DNA of 64,000 nucleotides from positions 22,520,501 through 22,584,500 of the forward strand of contig JAZHRO010000073.1 of NCBI GenBank assembly GCA_037157565.1, read 5' to 3'. The position numbers were made by a program, and so were the translations under genes. The notes below the pieces were generated by a model. That model made no database searches. It was not told where the DNA came from and saw only the letters and a list, made by a program, of their open reading frames with translations. Shown here one piece after another: positions 10,251 through 21,541 of this stretch (positions are counted from its first letter, which is position 1; each line of letters begins with the position of its first letter). This stretch comes from Thalassia testudinum. Its lineage: Eukaryota > Streptophyta > Magnoliopsida > Alismatales > Hydrocharitaceae.

Positions 10251-10930
10251 ATAGATGAAGTTTGTAATAAAAGAAATATTTTGAAAATAACATTTTTTAT
10301 TATCATTTTTTTGTATTATATCAATTAGTTATATACACTTGCACAAATTTAGAAGCACCTCATGACAAACAATAGTAATTCTAACCCCTAGGTAGCAGGT
10401 TGTGGGAGGGATATAATTATGTCAAAATACTAGTCCACAAAGACTTGTGATCAAGTTATATGGACAATGCAGAGCGTGTGTATACCTTACTTACATGCAT
10501 GATGCATTGTCTTTATAACATGCATTAAGTGTCATTGTCCATAGTTCAGAGAGTCTTGAACTGAGGGGGTTCCTTGAAGATTTGATCACAACTTAGGGTT
10601 ATTTCTTGTATGTGGCTAGTATTTAGAGAAATTTCAGTTGCATTTTCTCGCTCTTCTCTGGTACACTAATTAATCTTAGCTCCGTTCCTGAAGCACCCTT
10701 TAGTAGGGGATATTGGGGATATAGTTAAAGTTGGTCTTGGGAGGTATATTGAAGAAGTGCAGGGAAATGTTGTTGAAATTTCTCTAAACATTAGTTGCAT
10801 GTAAGAAGTAATGTTGTGATTAATCCTTCAAGGATGGGCTATCAAGTGAAAATCTTCTTTAAATACACATCTTTTCTTTATTCGAGTTTAACTTATGAGT
10901 GGTTGTCATTGACATTTAGGTTAATTATCA
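10251..10930 (+). other. Upstream region of Tnp2, no assigned function
   Basis: AT-rich DNA between the telomere-like tract and the first recognisable transposase residues. It may hold a 5' untranslated exon or promoter, but I can place neither. Confidence 0.4.
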
Positions 10931-13900
10931 TTGATAAGTCATGGATTAGTTTGAGTTATTCGACTTACCACGAATACAAGAGTGGAGTGATTTTTTTTCT
11001 GGAGTGAGCATTTAATGATGATAGGATGACATTTAGACGAGCAGAATTCCTTCAGCTGATTTATGCCCATGTAGACATAGTTTGAATTAGATTTTCCATG
11101 ATTGAGACATAGCTTTCGGGCATGTGATATGTAACGGTTGGTGGCAGCATTACATAAATTGGATAGCTCGTGGTGAGCAAATCAGAGGAGAAGTCAAAAA
11201 TGAGAGAATTGAAGCTTTTGAAGAAAGTGATGATAATCAAGGAGATGAATTGGATGAAATGTTACATGAAATTAGAGCAGCAGGCCCTAGGGATGTAGAT
11301 GACGATGAGACATTACGAGATTGGAATGAGTTTTACGATGCAGTCAAGGCAATAGAGGATCCTATTGCTCCTGGAATAATGTCAATGCCAAAGTTGTCAT
11401 TCCTTGTCAAATTGTTTCAGATGAAAGTGATGAATAGAGCCACACCGAAATTGATGTCTGAGGTTCTTGAATTCATTGGGGAGCTGCTGAATAATCCTAC
11501 TACATACCTTAAGTCATGGTATGATGCAAAGAAGTAGATACGTGGGCTCGGATTGAAATGCGAGAAGATTGATACCTATCGTAATGACTGTGTCCTATAT
11601 AGAAATGAGTACTCAAGGTTGACTAACTGTCTTGAATGTGGTGGGGAGAGGTATAAGGTGGGTAGGTCAACAAACACAACTGGGAAGAAACAATCGTTAA
11701 GGTTCTCCATTATTTTCCATTGATCCCTAGGCTACAACTCCTATTCATTTCTAGTAAAATAGTAAAACTGTTGATGTGGCATCATGAGAATAAATCGAAA
11801 TATGGATGCATAAGTCATCCAGCAGATTCTGATGAATGAAATAGATTTAACGAGAATCACACATTATTCACAGAGGAGGCACGGAATGTGAGATTGACGC
11901 TTATAAGCGATGGATTGAATTTATTCAAGAACATATATCCATCATATTCCATATGGTCGGCAGTAATGTTAACTTACAACTTACCCCCATGACTATGCAT
12001 GTGATCTGCATTCATGATGTTGACCCTCCTTACCCCAGGACCCAAGCAACCAAGAAATGCAATAGATGTTTATCTCCAACCATTGATTGGTGAACTGAAA
12101 GTCTTGTGATACAGGGGCATTCAAACATATGATGCGCAGAAGAAATAATTCTTCCAATTACTTGAGCATTACTATGGACAATCAATGACTTTCCAACATA
12201 TGCGAATTTATCAGGATTGAGTACGAAGGGGAAGTTCGCATGTCCAATCTATATGGATGATACTCATCACTTGAGATTACTTGAAAGAAAGAAGTTCTGT
12301 TACTTAGGGCACCACAGGTTTTTTCCCATTGAGCACAGTTGGTGAACGTCGCAATTCAAGGATAGATTTGATGGTAAAGCATGTCGGTATTTATCAAGGA
12401 ATTTGAAAAATAAACTCAATACAAGTTCTGTTAAGTTGTCGGAGATGAAAATCATGGAGACAATGCAACAGCTCGGCGAAATATGTTTGGGTCATCTTTT
12501 CAAGAATGACTTAACTTCCTTGCGACATTCAAGGTTTGGGAAGAAAAGCATATTTTTTATGGAGCTTCCATATTGGAAGGATTTGACTGTGCGACACAAT
12601 TTAGATGTTATGCATATCGAAAAGAATGTAATGGATAACATTCTTGACGTATTAAACCTAACAAATAGCCTAAAGGATATAGTTAAAACAAGGAATGATA
12701 TGAAAATTTTGGGTATTTGTCCTAAGTTGCATGTTGAAGAAGGAGGGGCTCACTTTCCAAAAGCTATATACAGTCTTACCGGAGAGCAGGGACAAAGGAT
12801 TTTCTCATTCCTTAAAGACATTCGGGTTCCAAATGGGTATTCATTGTAGCTTTCACATTGCGTAAATGAAGCACATAAGAAGATTACTAGGTTAAAAAGT
12901 CATGATTCTCATTTGTACATGCAAATCTTATTCCCACCAGTGATACGTGGAGTAATTCCTGATCTGGTAGTCGATTCTTTTACAGAGATAAGCAGATATT
13001 TTAAAGTAATCTATTCAAAGACATTGGATCCCAAATTGCTGGAGTATTGGGATAAAGAAATTGTGAACACACTTTGTAAAATGGAGTTGATTTTCCTACT
13101 TGCATCCTTTAACGTGATGGTTCATGTCATGCTTTATCTTGCGAATGAAGCGAGAATTGCTAGACCCATGCAGTACAGATGGATGTATCCAATTAAATGA
13201 TATTTGAAGAAGCTGAAAGATTATGTCTTGAATAAGGCAAAGCGAGAAGGGTCAATCGTGGAAGGGTATCTTGTAGAGGAATGCATTAACTTCTATGCCA
13301 TGTATATGAATGACACAGACAATCTATTTAATCATCATGAATGGAATTATGATGGAGGATTTAATGGTAATGATGAAGATGGCCTATCCATATTTGACAT
13401 CAGAAGAATGTCAATCAGATAGATGGGGTTCAAGCTCGTCTCGGAAATGCACTAATGATTGGCACACTTATACATTCTGAAGCAAATTTCAGAAGTTGAT
13501 GAATTTTACAATAAATTCAAAGAATCTTCTATGACATCTACACGCGACTTACAGTTCATTAATTGGTTCAAGGATTGTGTAAATAAATTGAAAGAATTGG
13601 GGGATCCATGGTGGGTACAGGATTTTGATGTAATTGCTGATACACCTTTGACATACGGACGTTACCATTCAGGTTACATAATTAATTGATTCAGATTCAA
13701 AGTACGGTCCATTGATAATGTGAAGGCCACACAATAGGTGGGAGTCGTCGTCAGTTGTGACATAAGCACTGGTTGTGATGGGCATTACAGTTAGATTGAA
13801 GAGATTGTGGAAATGAGTTTCAAGTTTGACCGTAGGGTGGTTCTATTCAAGTGTGATTGGTTTGATGCTTTCGAAGAAGGCGTTGGATTCAAAGTTGATA

Positions 13901-14160
13901 AGAAACATTGTTTCTTGAGCTTATGTAAGAATCGTTACATCTTTCAGTCATCAGAATCATTCACATTAGGTTATCAGGTGTACAAGTATTTTATGTGCCT
14001 GATAATAGTAGAAATGGCTGGATAATACCTGTTAGAGCTCTACCGCATGAACAATACAATGTGCGAAAAGATCTCGACCAAGATGTTGAATTCAAAGTAT
14101 ATCAGGAAAACCCACAAAATGAAGAAGTTGCCCCTGGTGCAATGGATGTTGATATATAGG
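10931..14160 (+). pseudogene. tnp2-like: CACTA transposase, Tnp2-like (broken)
   Basis: Domain order matches plant En/Spm Tnp2 proteins. A transposase-associated domain near 10940-11110 has KSWISLSYS, then EYKSGVIFFLEWAFNDD. An acidic linker lies at 11124-11540. A Transposase_21 core lies at about 11540-12850 (CEKIDTYRNDCVLY, CLECGGERYKVG, then LDVMHIEKNVMDNILDVLN). A DUF4218-like part follows at about 12900-13420 (KLKDYVLNKAKREGSIVEGY, LVEECINFYAMYMND), then a DUF4216-like C-terminus to 14160. The readable blocks are separated by stops and frameshifts, worst at 11720-12400. In a working element this protein would cut the transposon ends. Confidence 0.88.
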
Positions 14161-14424
14161 GTAATTTGGTATTCGTATTAATTCATATCCCAGAAATGAA
14201 ATTATTAAAGAAATTGAGTTTTAAAACTTATATTTAATTGTTCAAAGCTTACATTCATCATTTTTTTCCAAGCTTATGTTTATTTATTATTCCAAACTGA
14301 GTTTCATTTTATTGCCATGTCATATAGGTTTCTCAAATTCCTTGAGGTTCTTTCCTATGTTCTCCACTATGGTGAGATTCTTCTACCACTTTGTTCAAAA
14401 TTTTTTAAAGCTCTTTTCCTTTTA

Positions 14425-14535
14425 TATGTGGGGTGTGCCCACATTTTTTTGTGATTATGTGGGGTGTGCCCACTATTTTTGATTCTTGCTAAATTCCTTT
14501 TTTTTTTGTTATTATGTCGGGTGTGCCCACTTTTC
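14425..14535. repeat. Three copies of GTGGGGTGTGCCCAC
   Basis: Imperfect palindromes TGTGGGGTGTGCCCACA at about 14428, 14458 and 14513 lie just after the Tnp2 frame. A fourth copy is at about 9638 and a decayed one (GTAGAGTGTGCCTAC) at about 9684, upstream of Tnp2. They may form hairpins or bind an element-encoded protein. Confidence 0.65.
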
Positions 14536-14566
14536 TTGATTGGATGTTTAATGATTTATATGTTGT

Positions 14567-15195
14567 TCAATGTGGAGAAGTGAATGTGAAGAGGAAAACA
14601 AGAAGTGGGAGGGGAAGGGGAATGGAGGGGGGTAGAGAAATCTGAGGAAGGGTAAAAGGAAATGGAGGGGGACGGGGATCAAATGTGAAGAAGGGGGAGG
14701 GGGAAGGGGAATGGAGGGGCGAAGGGGAAGGGGATGTGAAGAAGAGGGAGAGGAAAGGGAAATGGAGGGGAGAAGGGGAAAGGAATGTGAAAATGAGGGA
14801 GGGGAAGGGGAATGGATGTGGGAAGGGGAATGTAAAGAAGAGGTAGGGGAGATGGATTGTGAAGAGGGGGGGAGATTGAAATGGAGGGGTGAAGGGGAAA
14901 GGAATGTGAAGAAGAGGGAGGGGAATAAAGGGGTAAAGGGGAAGGAAATGCGAAGAAGGGGGAGGGGAAAGGGAAATGGAGGGGAGAAGGGGAAAGAAAT
15001 GTGAAGAAGAGGGAATGGAGGGGTGAAGGGGAAGGGAATGTGAAGAAGAGGGAGGGGAAAGGGAATGGATGTGGGAAGGGGAATGTAAAGAAGAGGTAGG
15101 GGAGATGGATTGTGAAGAGGGAGGGGAGATTGAAATGGAGGGGCGAAGGAGAAGGGAATGTGAAGAAGAGGGAGGGGAAATGGATTGTGAATTTA
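14567..15195 (+). repeat. Purine-only GA-rich minisatellite
   Basis: Roughly 630 bp that is almost pure A and G on the plus strand, built from variants of a phrase like AATGTGAAGAAGAGGGAGG followed by GGAAAGGGAATGGAGGGG. Long reading frames on both strands are low complexity and not genes. Such homopurine tracts can form triplex DNA. Confidence 0.85.
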
Positions 15196-15333
15196 TTTTT
15201 TTTTTCATGCTTCTTTATTTTCATTTATTCAAAATTTATTTCATACAGGATTTTTGAAAAATTAAAATATATAAGGGAAATGCTACCGATTTTTTTTTTT
15301 AAATATATGATTATTTGTTTTGTTTTTACGTAG

Positions 15334-15424
15334 GTTATATTCAAGAAGAAGGCTAATAGGAGTGGCAGAGAAGATGCTACCTCCTAACAGCTTGAGGTGC
15401 CCCACCAGTAGCCTCAGCCTCAGC
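15334..15424 (+). pseudogene. TnpA-like gene, 5' fragment before gypsy insertion
   Basis: An exon seems to start after a pyrimidine tract and TACGTAG (intron end at 15333). It reads FKKKANRSGREDATS and then Q/P-rich residues, and ends where the gypsy LTR begins at 15425. The continuation is at 24310. Confidence 0.45.
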
Positions 15425-15454
15425 TGTTACGAACGCGGCCTCAAGATGGTTTTA

Positions 15455-15515
15455 AGACGTCTGGGAAGTGGCCCAGACATCTAACCAGACGTCTGGGACC
15501 CTTCCTAGATGTCTG
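15455..15515. repeat. Phased AGACGTCTG palindromes, LTR start
   Basis: Nine-mers start at 15455, 15475, 15487 and 15507 (spacings 20, 12, 20). The 3' LTR copy has 21572, 21592, 21604 and 21624 with the same spacings. Some copies read AGACATCTG or AGATGTCTG, the expected products of methyl-CpG decay. Confidence 0.85.
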
Positions 15516-16163
15516 GTATTTAATTTTTGCGGCGTACGGAGTTGCGTCTACGCGCATGCGCGCGCAGACCTGCGCCTGCTGCTCTCTTCCCTCTTTTTCC
15601 CTCTCTCCTCCTGCAAGGCGCGGCGTCTCTCTCTCTCTCCCCGCACGGCCTTAAAAGGCCCCCCACCCTCTCCCTCACCCTCATCTCCTCCGTGTTCCTC
15701 TCCTTCTCCCAGTCGGTGCGAGAGCCCGAGCGAGCGGCGGTAGCAGCGGCAGCAGCGGCAAGTGTGCGAGAGGAGGTGTTGCGCGAGGGAGGAGGCACTC
15801 GACCGTGAGGGCTCGAGCTTGCCGGGGCAGCTAAAGCCGGCCGGCGGGGGGATCAGCGGGCGTGGAGTGTCGCGGAGGGGTTGCTGCAGCTCGAGCAGCA
15901 GGCGGACAGGGCGAGGCGCGACCGTACGTCGCGGGCGGAGAGCGAGTTGAGCTTTGATTCTGGAAATTTTTCCAGAATCAGACTTCTGGAGGACTATCCA
16001 GACGTCTGTCAGGTAAGATATTTCTATCTTCTTCCTTTTTCGCATGTACGGCCATGCGGCCGTCCGCCGCGCCTTCGTCCGCGACTCGTTGTACTGAGAA
16101 CAGGTGTGGGTGCGTGCAGGTTCTACTCGGGAGGGCGCGAGGGCTCGCCATCCCACGTGAATC

Positions 16164-16343
16164 GGACGTCTGGCCACAGTGCCAGACGACGGGAAGGACT
16201 TCCAGACGTCCGGGGTGACCATCGGACGTCTGGGAACTAAGCCAGACGCCCCCGCAGGCTTCTGGACGTCTGAGGGACTACACAGAACGAAGGTACTCTC
16301 TGACCCACATTTTAAGACGTCTGGAAGAGGTTCCAGACGTCTG
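16164..16343. repeat. 20-bp-period GACGTC array in Tekay LTR
   Basis: RGACGTCTG-like nine-mers start at 16164, 16184, 16204, 16224, 16244, 16264 and, degenerate, 16284. All are exactly 20 bp apart with unrelated 11-nt spacers. A further pair follows at 16315 and 16335. The array recurs in the 3' LTR at 22272, 22292, 22312, 22332, 22352 and 22371, the last shifted by a 1-nt deletion. Confidence 0.9.
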
Positions 16344-16639
16344 ATTTTGGGTAGTTTCATAATTTTCGACCCGTTTAGGGCCCGTTCGGAGTCCGTTTTC
16401 CGCGTTTCAAGTTGCGTTTTTCCGAAATAAAATCCTCTACCCGTTTACAGTAATTATATACCATTCTGAGAAACTCCTTGTGTTTGATCCTTGTGTTAGG
16501 ACCCCGTTCCATTGCAGTCTTGGGGATTGCGGAGGCGCGTGGGATTTCCGACCACGCCCCCAGTACTCCCGTTGTAGCTGGTAGAGTGGCTTTTAATTTA
16601 CTTAATCAAATTTGTTACAATTGTGGAATAATTAATAGA

Positions 16640-16862
16640 GTCTAGGGCACTGCATGAACCCTAGGATTGAGAAACTAGATTGAATGATAGATCCTAGGGT
16701 ATTGCATGAAACCTAGGACTGAGAAACTAGATTGAATGATAGATCATAGGGTATCGCATGAAACCTAGGACTGGAAACTAGACTGAATGATAGATCCTAG
16801 GGTATTGCATGAATTCTAGGACTGGAAAACTAGTGGAATATATATATATATATATATATTGC
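16640..16862. repeat. LTR minisatellite and TA run
   Basis: Four copies of a roughly 55-bp unit (GATCCTAGGGTATTGCATGA, then CCTAGGACTG and ACTAGATTGAATG) are followed by about ten TA dinucleotides. The corresponding array in the 3' LTR is at 22745-22967. Confidence 0.85.
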
Positions 16863-18204
16863 AGTCTTGGAAAAGTGGAAAGGAAATAATAGCTGCTTGT
16901 AAATTAATAGCTACCTGTTATGAATGAATAAATATGATTAAGAATATGGGTTGTATGAACGTAAGACTGGAACAGTGAAACCTACAAGGGCCAAACAAAA
17001 AGAATACAAACCCTACGGGGAATTAGGAGTAGAACTCCTGGAAAGAGAATAGAATGGAACTGAGAAAGTGAAACGTGGAAGTGTGGTTTCTCTTGGGTAC
17101 GTGGTACCAAAGAGAGCACACATTACCTCTTAGTGCAGAGCGGAGCTAGCCGCCCCAGGGACCCGGGGTTAGGTCTGGCCACTTTGTACCGACTTTTGGC
17201 CCTCGTGTACACAGTACCGAGGAGAGCTACTAGTGCAGGGAGAGTACTAGCTACCCTACGGGCCCCGGGGTTCTGCTGGCCCTCCTACACCGACTTGTTA
17301 GGCCCACTGGCAAACCAAGGTAGTCAGGCAAGGGTGCGCGAACTGTGGAGGGGCAAGGCCTCTGTTTGGTTATTGTGGAGGGGTTGGACCCCTATTACTG
17401 AGAGGGCCCTGCCCTATATTGGTTCCGTGCTGTGCTTTGGGCACACCCGTTAACGGAAACGAATGACCGTGTGCCAGTGCGGGGTAGCTACCCGTGTGTT
17501 TATCGTGCGTGCCATAGTCACCGTTACATCTGTCAGAGACGTTGAGGTGGTTGATTGAGAGTAGGATCACCACGGGGACTCTCCCGGCCAGGAGAGCACC
17601 ACGTGTTACTTCTACTTTTCGGAAAAGACTGCAATTAAGATCATTCCCACGAGGAACATTCGAGATCAAGTGAAGGATCTGAGAAATAGATAAATTGTGA
17701 AACAATAGAAAGATGTAAATAAAGGAAGAAAGAAAATAAAACAGCTACTGTACACTTTACTGCTTCTTTAGTTTTCGTTGCCACTCTACTCAGCGTTTCC
17801 CTGACGTGTTACACTCGTTACTTTTCAAGACCAGGTGTTTAGTAGCTAGGGTCAGCGGCTGCAGAGGACGCTGGGCCGAGTAGGGTCCAGTAGAGTTACC
17901 GCAGTTCTTTTTGTACCCCTTTTGTTCCACTGTAGTGAGTAGTTCTTGTTACTCTCTGTACTTTTTTTTTACTTGTAGCTTCATGTTATGTTATAATTGT
18001 TGTTCTACTGTTGTGGTGGTATATACTGTAGTAGTTCCTTTTCTTACTATTGTATTTTGTTACTGCTAGTTATATTCATGCTGAATGTGGTTTATTTTAC
18101 TGCTCTTTTGGTTACTTCCTCGTTGGATGACTAGGTCTTGGGATTAGTCGAGTCGGTCCGGTTCTCGTGTCTCGTAGGGACTTGGGAATCGGGTCGTTAC
18201 AAGA

Positions 18205-18220
18205 TGGTATCAGAGCAAGG
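18205..18220 (+). other. Primer binding site, initiator tRNA-Met
   Basis: TGGTATCAGAGCAAGG lies 3 nt after the 5' LTR. It is the usual complement of the 3' end of plant tRNA-iMet and is typical of Tekay/Del elements. Confidence 0.9.
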
Positions 18221-18384
18221 TCGTCCCGAGAAGTGAATGAACTGACTGGGAAATAACCAATTCACGTGTCTGCAACTAGAGTAGCCACCACAACGTTTAT
18301 TTTGGCATAAGCTCTTAGACTTGTTCATTAGATTTCGTTCCATATTGACGTGTTTCCATTTTGTTTTGCGTCTCCTTGCAGGAG

Positions 18385-19120
18385 ATGCCTCGTCGTAGGA
18401 CTAGGAGGGTGGGCCGCGGGCGTGGCCGAGGTCGAGGCCCGAGGTATAGATGTATCGAGCTTGGAGTACATGCTACCCCTCCTCTTCTCCTGAGCATACC
18501 ATCTTCGAACCTCGTCCATCTGATTTGAGAGGTGGTTCGAGAAGAATTTCAGCTTTCACCCACTTTGCTGCCCCCTCATCTCCCTTCCGAGCGTATGATA
18601 GGGGAGTTGGTCGTGGAACGAGATTTCCGCCGTCACACTAGGCGAGTTAGGAGAGCTCAATGGAGGAGCGTGGTGCTCGCAGGAGAGCCGTCATGTTTTG
18701 CAGGGTCATCAGTGGCCTCTGGGGGCCCTCGACAGGGGCCAGTTGCTAGCACCGGACCCCCGCCCAGCCGACAGCAGGGACCCACCGAGAGGAGGCATCG
18801 AGTTCCCCTCTACTACCAGTGTGGCCAGTCGGGCCATTTCAGGAGGGACTGCCCGTCTAGGGCTGGAGCACAGCAGACGCTCACCGCTTCGAGCACTGAG
18901 GGCCAGTCGGGTGGTCGTGGGTTCGAGGTACCTGAGAGAGGACAGCCGCCACGAGGAGGATACCGGCCCGTTGTCACTAGCTCCACCCCGGGCTTACCTG
19001 TTTTGTCCACCCCCAGTACCGAGGAGTGTCGTAACGTCGTGACTCACGGAGACATCATAGCTTCAGCCCATACGATGACAGGTATGGTTACATGGTTTGG
19101 TCTTTTTGGATTATGAAATT
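18385..19120 (+). pseudogene. Gypsy gag remnant with zinc knuckle
   Basis: It begins MPRRRTRRVGRGRGRGRG, typical of Tekay gag starts. It then jumps (about 18530-18650) past most of the capsid domain to a basic linker and a CCHC-type knuckle, YQCGQSGHFRRDC, near 18813-18852. The first zinc cysteine is replaced by tyrosine (YYQC instead of CYQC). After that, a G/P/S-rich region leads toward protease. A stop near 18528 and the missing capsid domain make it non-functional. Confidence 0.8.
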
Positions 19121-19239
19121 CCTGCATTCCGGTATGATGTACCGTCTTGCCACATGAGTTGTTGCTAATATGGAGTCCGATAGCACTCCATTAGGGAATT
19201 AGTGGTAATTAGAAATCTAGGTGGTCAGTTGTTTGTAGC

Positions 19240-20205
19240 TGAGGAGGTGTACACGGTTGCGAGGTCAGTATTGGGGGACATAGTTTTCCTGCTGACCTGA
19301 TTATGATACGGATAGAAGACTTTGGCGTAATTCTGGGGATGGACTGGCTATCCACTTACCACGCTTTGGTGGATTATTTTGAGAGGGAGATCGTCTTCTC
19401 CATACCGGAGTTGCCTTCTTTCGAGTTTCACGGACAGCTAGTGGACGAAGGCTTCAAGTGCATTTCGGCACTTCGGGCGGCGAGACTTTTGAGCCAGGGG
19501 TGTGAGGGCTTCCAAGATTGTGTGGTGGCAGAGCCCAGCCCTGTGGCAGACTTCCAGAGCATCCTGGTGGTCAGAGAGTACCTTGACGTCTTCCCAAACG
19601 AGTTACCAGGACTACCGCCCGAGCGTGAGATCGAGTTTGAGATCTCACTAGTACCAGGGACCGACCCCATCTCCACTGCACCATACCGGATGGCACCGCT
19701 TGAGCTACGAGAGCTCAAGTCTCAGTTGCAGGATCTTTTGGAGAAGGGCTTCGTGAGGCCCAGTGCATCTCCCTGGGGAGCCCCGGTATTGTTTGTGAAG
19801 AAGAAGGATGGTACCCTACGCCTTTGTGTGGACTACCGACAGCTGAATAGGGTCACCATTAAGAACAGATATCTGCTGCCGAGGATCGATGACTTGTTTG
19901 ACTTGTTGCGAGGTGCCACGGTGTTCTCCAAGATCAACTTGAGGTCTGGATACCACCAGTTGAGGATCAGGGAGGCAGACGTCTCCAAGACAGCTTTCCG
20001 CACCTGGTACGGACACTATGAGTTTTTGGTCATGCTGTTTGGGCTGACCAATGCCCTCGCTGCTTTCGTGGACCTGATGAACCGGGTGTTTAGACCGTAC
20101 TTGGACCAGTTCGTGGTGGTATTTATTGATGACGTACTCATCTATTCTCGAGATCAGACGCAGCACGGACAGCACTTGCGGATGGTTCTGGACACACTGA
20201 GATGA
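19240..20205 (+). pseudogene. Gypsy protease-end and reverse transcriptase
   Basis: From about 19303 an open 300-codon frame starts within the aspartic protease tail ([12 protein letters not shown]). It continues through the linker ([18 protein letters not shown]) into RT with [34 protein letters not shown], and the catalytic FIDDVLIYS near 20115-20140. Expected conserved residues are changed in places ([11 protein letters not shown] for SKIDLRSGYHQ, so the first catalytic aspartate is N). It ends at the deletion junction near 20235. Confidence 0.9.
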
Positions 20206-21420
20206 CGTAGGCTGTACGCCAAATACAGCAAGCACGAGTTTTGGTGGAGGGGGATGAAGAGGGATGTGGGTGAATTCGTGCAGCAGTGCTTAGTGTGCCA
20301 GTAGGTGAAAGCCGAGCATCAGAGGCCTGCAGGGCCGCTACAGCCACTTCCAGTGCCAGAGTGGAAGTGGGAGAGCATCACCATGGACTTGGTGGTGGGC
20401 TTACCTGTTACCCAGTGAGGACACGACGCAGTCTGGGTAATTGTGGATAGACTAACGAAGACGGCACATTCTTGCCGATCCGAGTCACTTTGGGACCAGC
20501 ACAGTTGGCAGATAGGTATATCCGCGACGTGGTACGACTACACGAAGTTCCGCGGGAGATCGTATCCGACTGGGATACCCGCTTTACGTCCCAATTTTGC
20601 GCTGAGTTTCAGCAGGCCCTAGGGACACGGTTGAGTTTCAGTACATCCTACCACCCCCAGACGGAAGGATAGTCGGAGCGCACGATACAGACACTTGAGG
20701 ACCTTTTATGTGCCTGTGTACTAGACTGGAGGGTCTCTTGGGAGGAGCACCTACCCCTGGCGGAGTTTGCATACAACAACAGCTATCACTCAAGCATCGG
20801 CATGTCTCCTTACGAGGCTCTGTACGGACGGAGGTGTACAGCACCCTTGAGTTGGGTTGAGATGGGGACCAAGTGGGAGGTTGGCCCCAGGTTGATCTGG
20901 CAGAGTCAGGAGGTAGTCGAGCAGATCCACAGGCGACTCCACACTGTCAGGAGCAGGCAGAAGAGCTACGCGGATCGGAGACGTAGAGAGGTGCAGTTTG
21001 AGGTTGGGGACCACGTCTTCCTTCGTGTTTCGCCCATGAAGGGCCTGCAGCGGTTTGGGGTGAGAGGGAAGCTCACGCCGAGATTCGTGGGGCCCTTTGA
21101 GACCCTGGAGTGGGTTGGACCCGTTGCTTGCAGACTTGCCCTCCCTCCTCAGCTTTCTGGTGTGCACGACGTGTTCCACGTGTCCAACCTCAGGAAGTAC
21201 GTAGTCGATCCCAGTCATGTACTGAGTCATGAAAGCGTCGAGGTGGGCGACGACCTGACCTACCCCGAGCGGCCAGTGCAGATTCTTGACCGAGCTGTCC
21301 GTAGTTTGAGATGAAAGCAAGTACCCCTGGTGAAGGTTTTGTGGAGGAGCCAGTGGTTTGAGGAGGCTACCTGGGAGCATGAGGCGACAATGCGGGAGCG
21401 GTACCCGCAGCTCTTCGCGG
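20206..21420 (+). pseudogene. Gypsy integrase with chromodomain-like tail
   Basis: RT sequence (YAKYSKHEFW) runs directly into integrase (WRGMKRDVGEFVQQCLVCQ) near 20240, so the RT thumb/connection and all RNase H are deleted. DDE residues are readable (ITMDL, VSDWDTRFTSQF, then SERTIQTLED). A frameshift near 20470 and stops near 20303, 20417 and 20671 break the frame. The C-terminal frame 20802-21314 holds YGRRCTAPLSW, GDHVFLRVSPMKG, and HVSNLRKY. After a stop at 21312 comes a chromodomain-like VPLVKVLWRSQWFEEATWE. Confidence 0.88.
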
Positions 21421-21449
21421 GTACGTCTTTTTGGACCGGCTTCGGTCCT

Positions 21450-21539
21450 CTTTGAGTTTGTTATGCTTTTATATGTCGTTCTTTCCCGCACCCTAGTTAG
21501 CGCAAGTTTCAGGGACGAAACTTCCTTTGAGTTTGTTAT
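21450..21539 (+). repeat. Duplicated CTTTGAGTTTGTTAT next to 3' LTR
   Basis: The 15-mer occurs at 21450-21464 and 21525-21539. The second copy stands where a polypurine tract should abut the LTR, and no purine tract is seen there. Confidence 0.75.
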
Positions 21540-21541
21540 AT

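Larger units (their letters stand above)
15425..18201 (+). mobile_element. Tekay-type 5' LTR
   Basis: This 2777-bp LTR is unusually long and GC-rich in its first third. It carries phased AGACGTCTG palindromes (15455-15515 and 16164-16343), a minisatellite (16640-16830) and a TA run. A TTAAAAGG motif near 15650 is a weak TATA candidate. The first kilobase differs at many positions from the 3' LTR, while 17100-17750 is nearly identical to it. Confidence 0.9.

Noticed and set aside
14567..15224. Long minus-strand P/S/F-rich frames
   Set aside because: They are translations of the homopurine minisatellite and are open only because stop codons are rare in such composition.
16164..16343. CRISPR-like appearance of the 20-bp periodic array
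   Set aside because: The host is a plant, repeats are 9-nt palindromes with 11-nt spacers, and no cas genes are present. The geometry does not fit CRISPR.
15548..16360. 270-codon minus-strand frame in the Tekay LTR
   Set aside because: GC-rich LTR DNA with an antisense open frame. The 3' LTR copy does not keep it.
17133..17453. 106-codon frame identical at 23241-23561
   Set aside because: Both copies lie in the two LTRs of one gypsy element. Their identity reflects LTR duplication, with no domain or start context.
20790..21491. 233-codon minus-strand frame
   Set aside because: It is antisense to the integrase remnant and has no recognisable domain.
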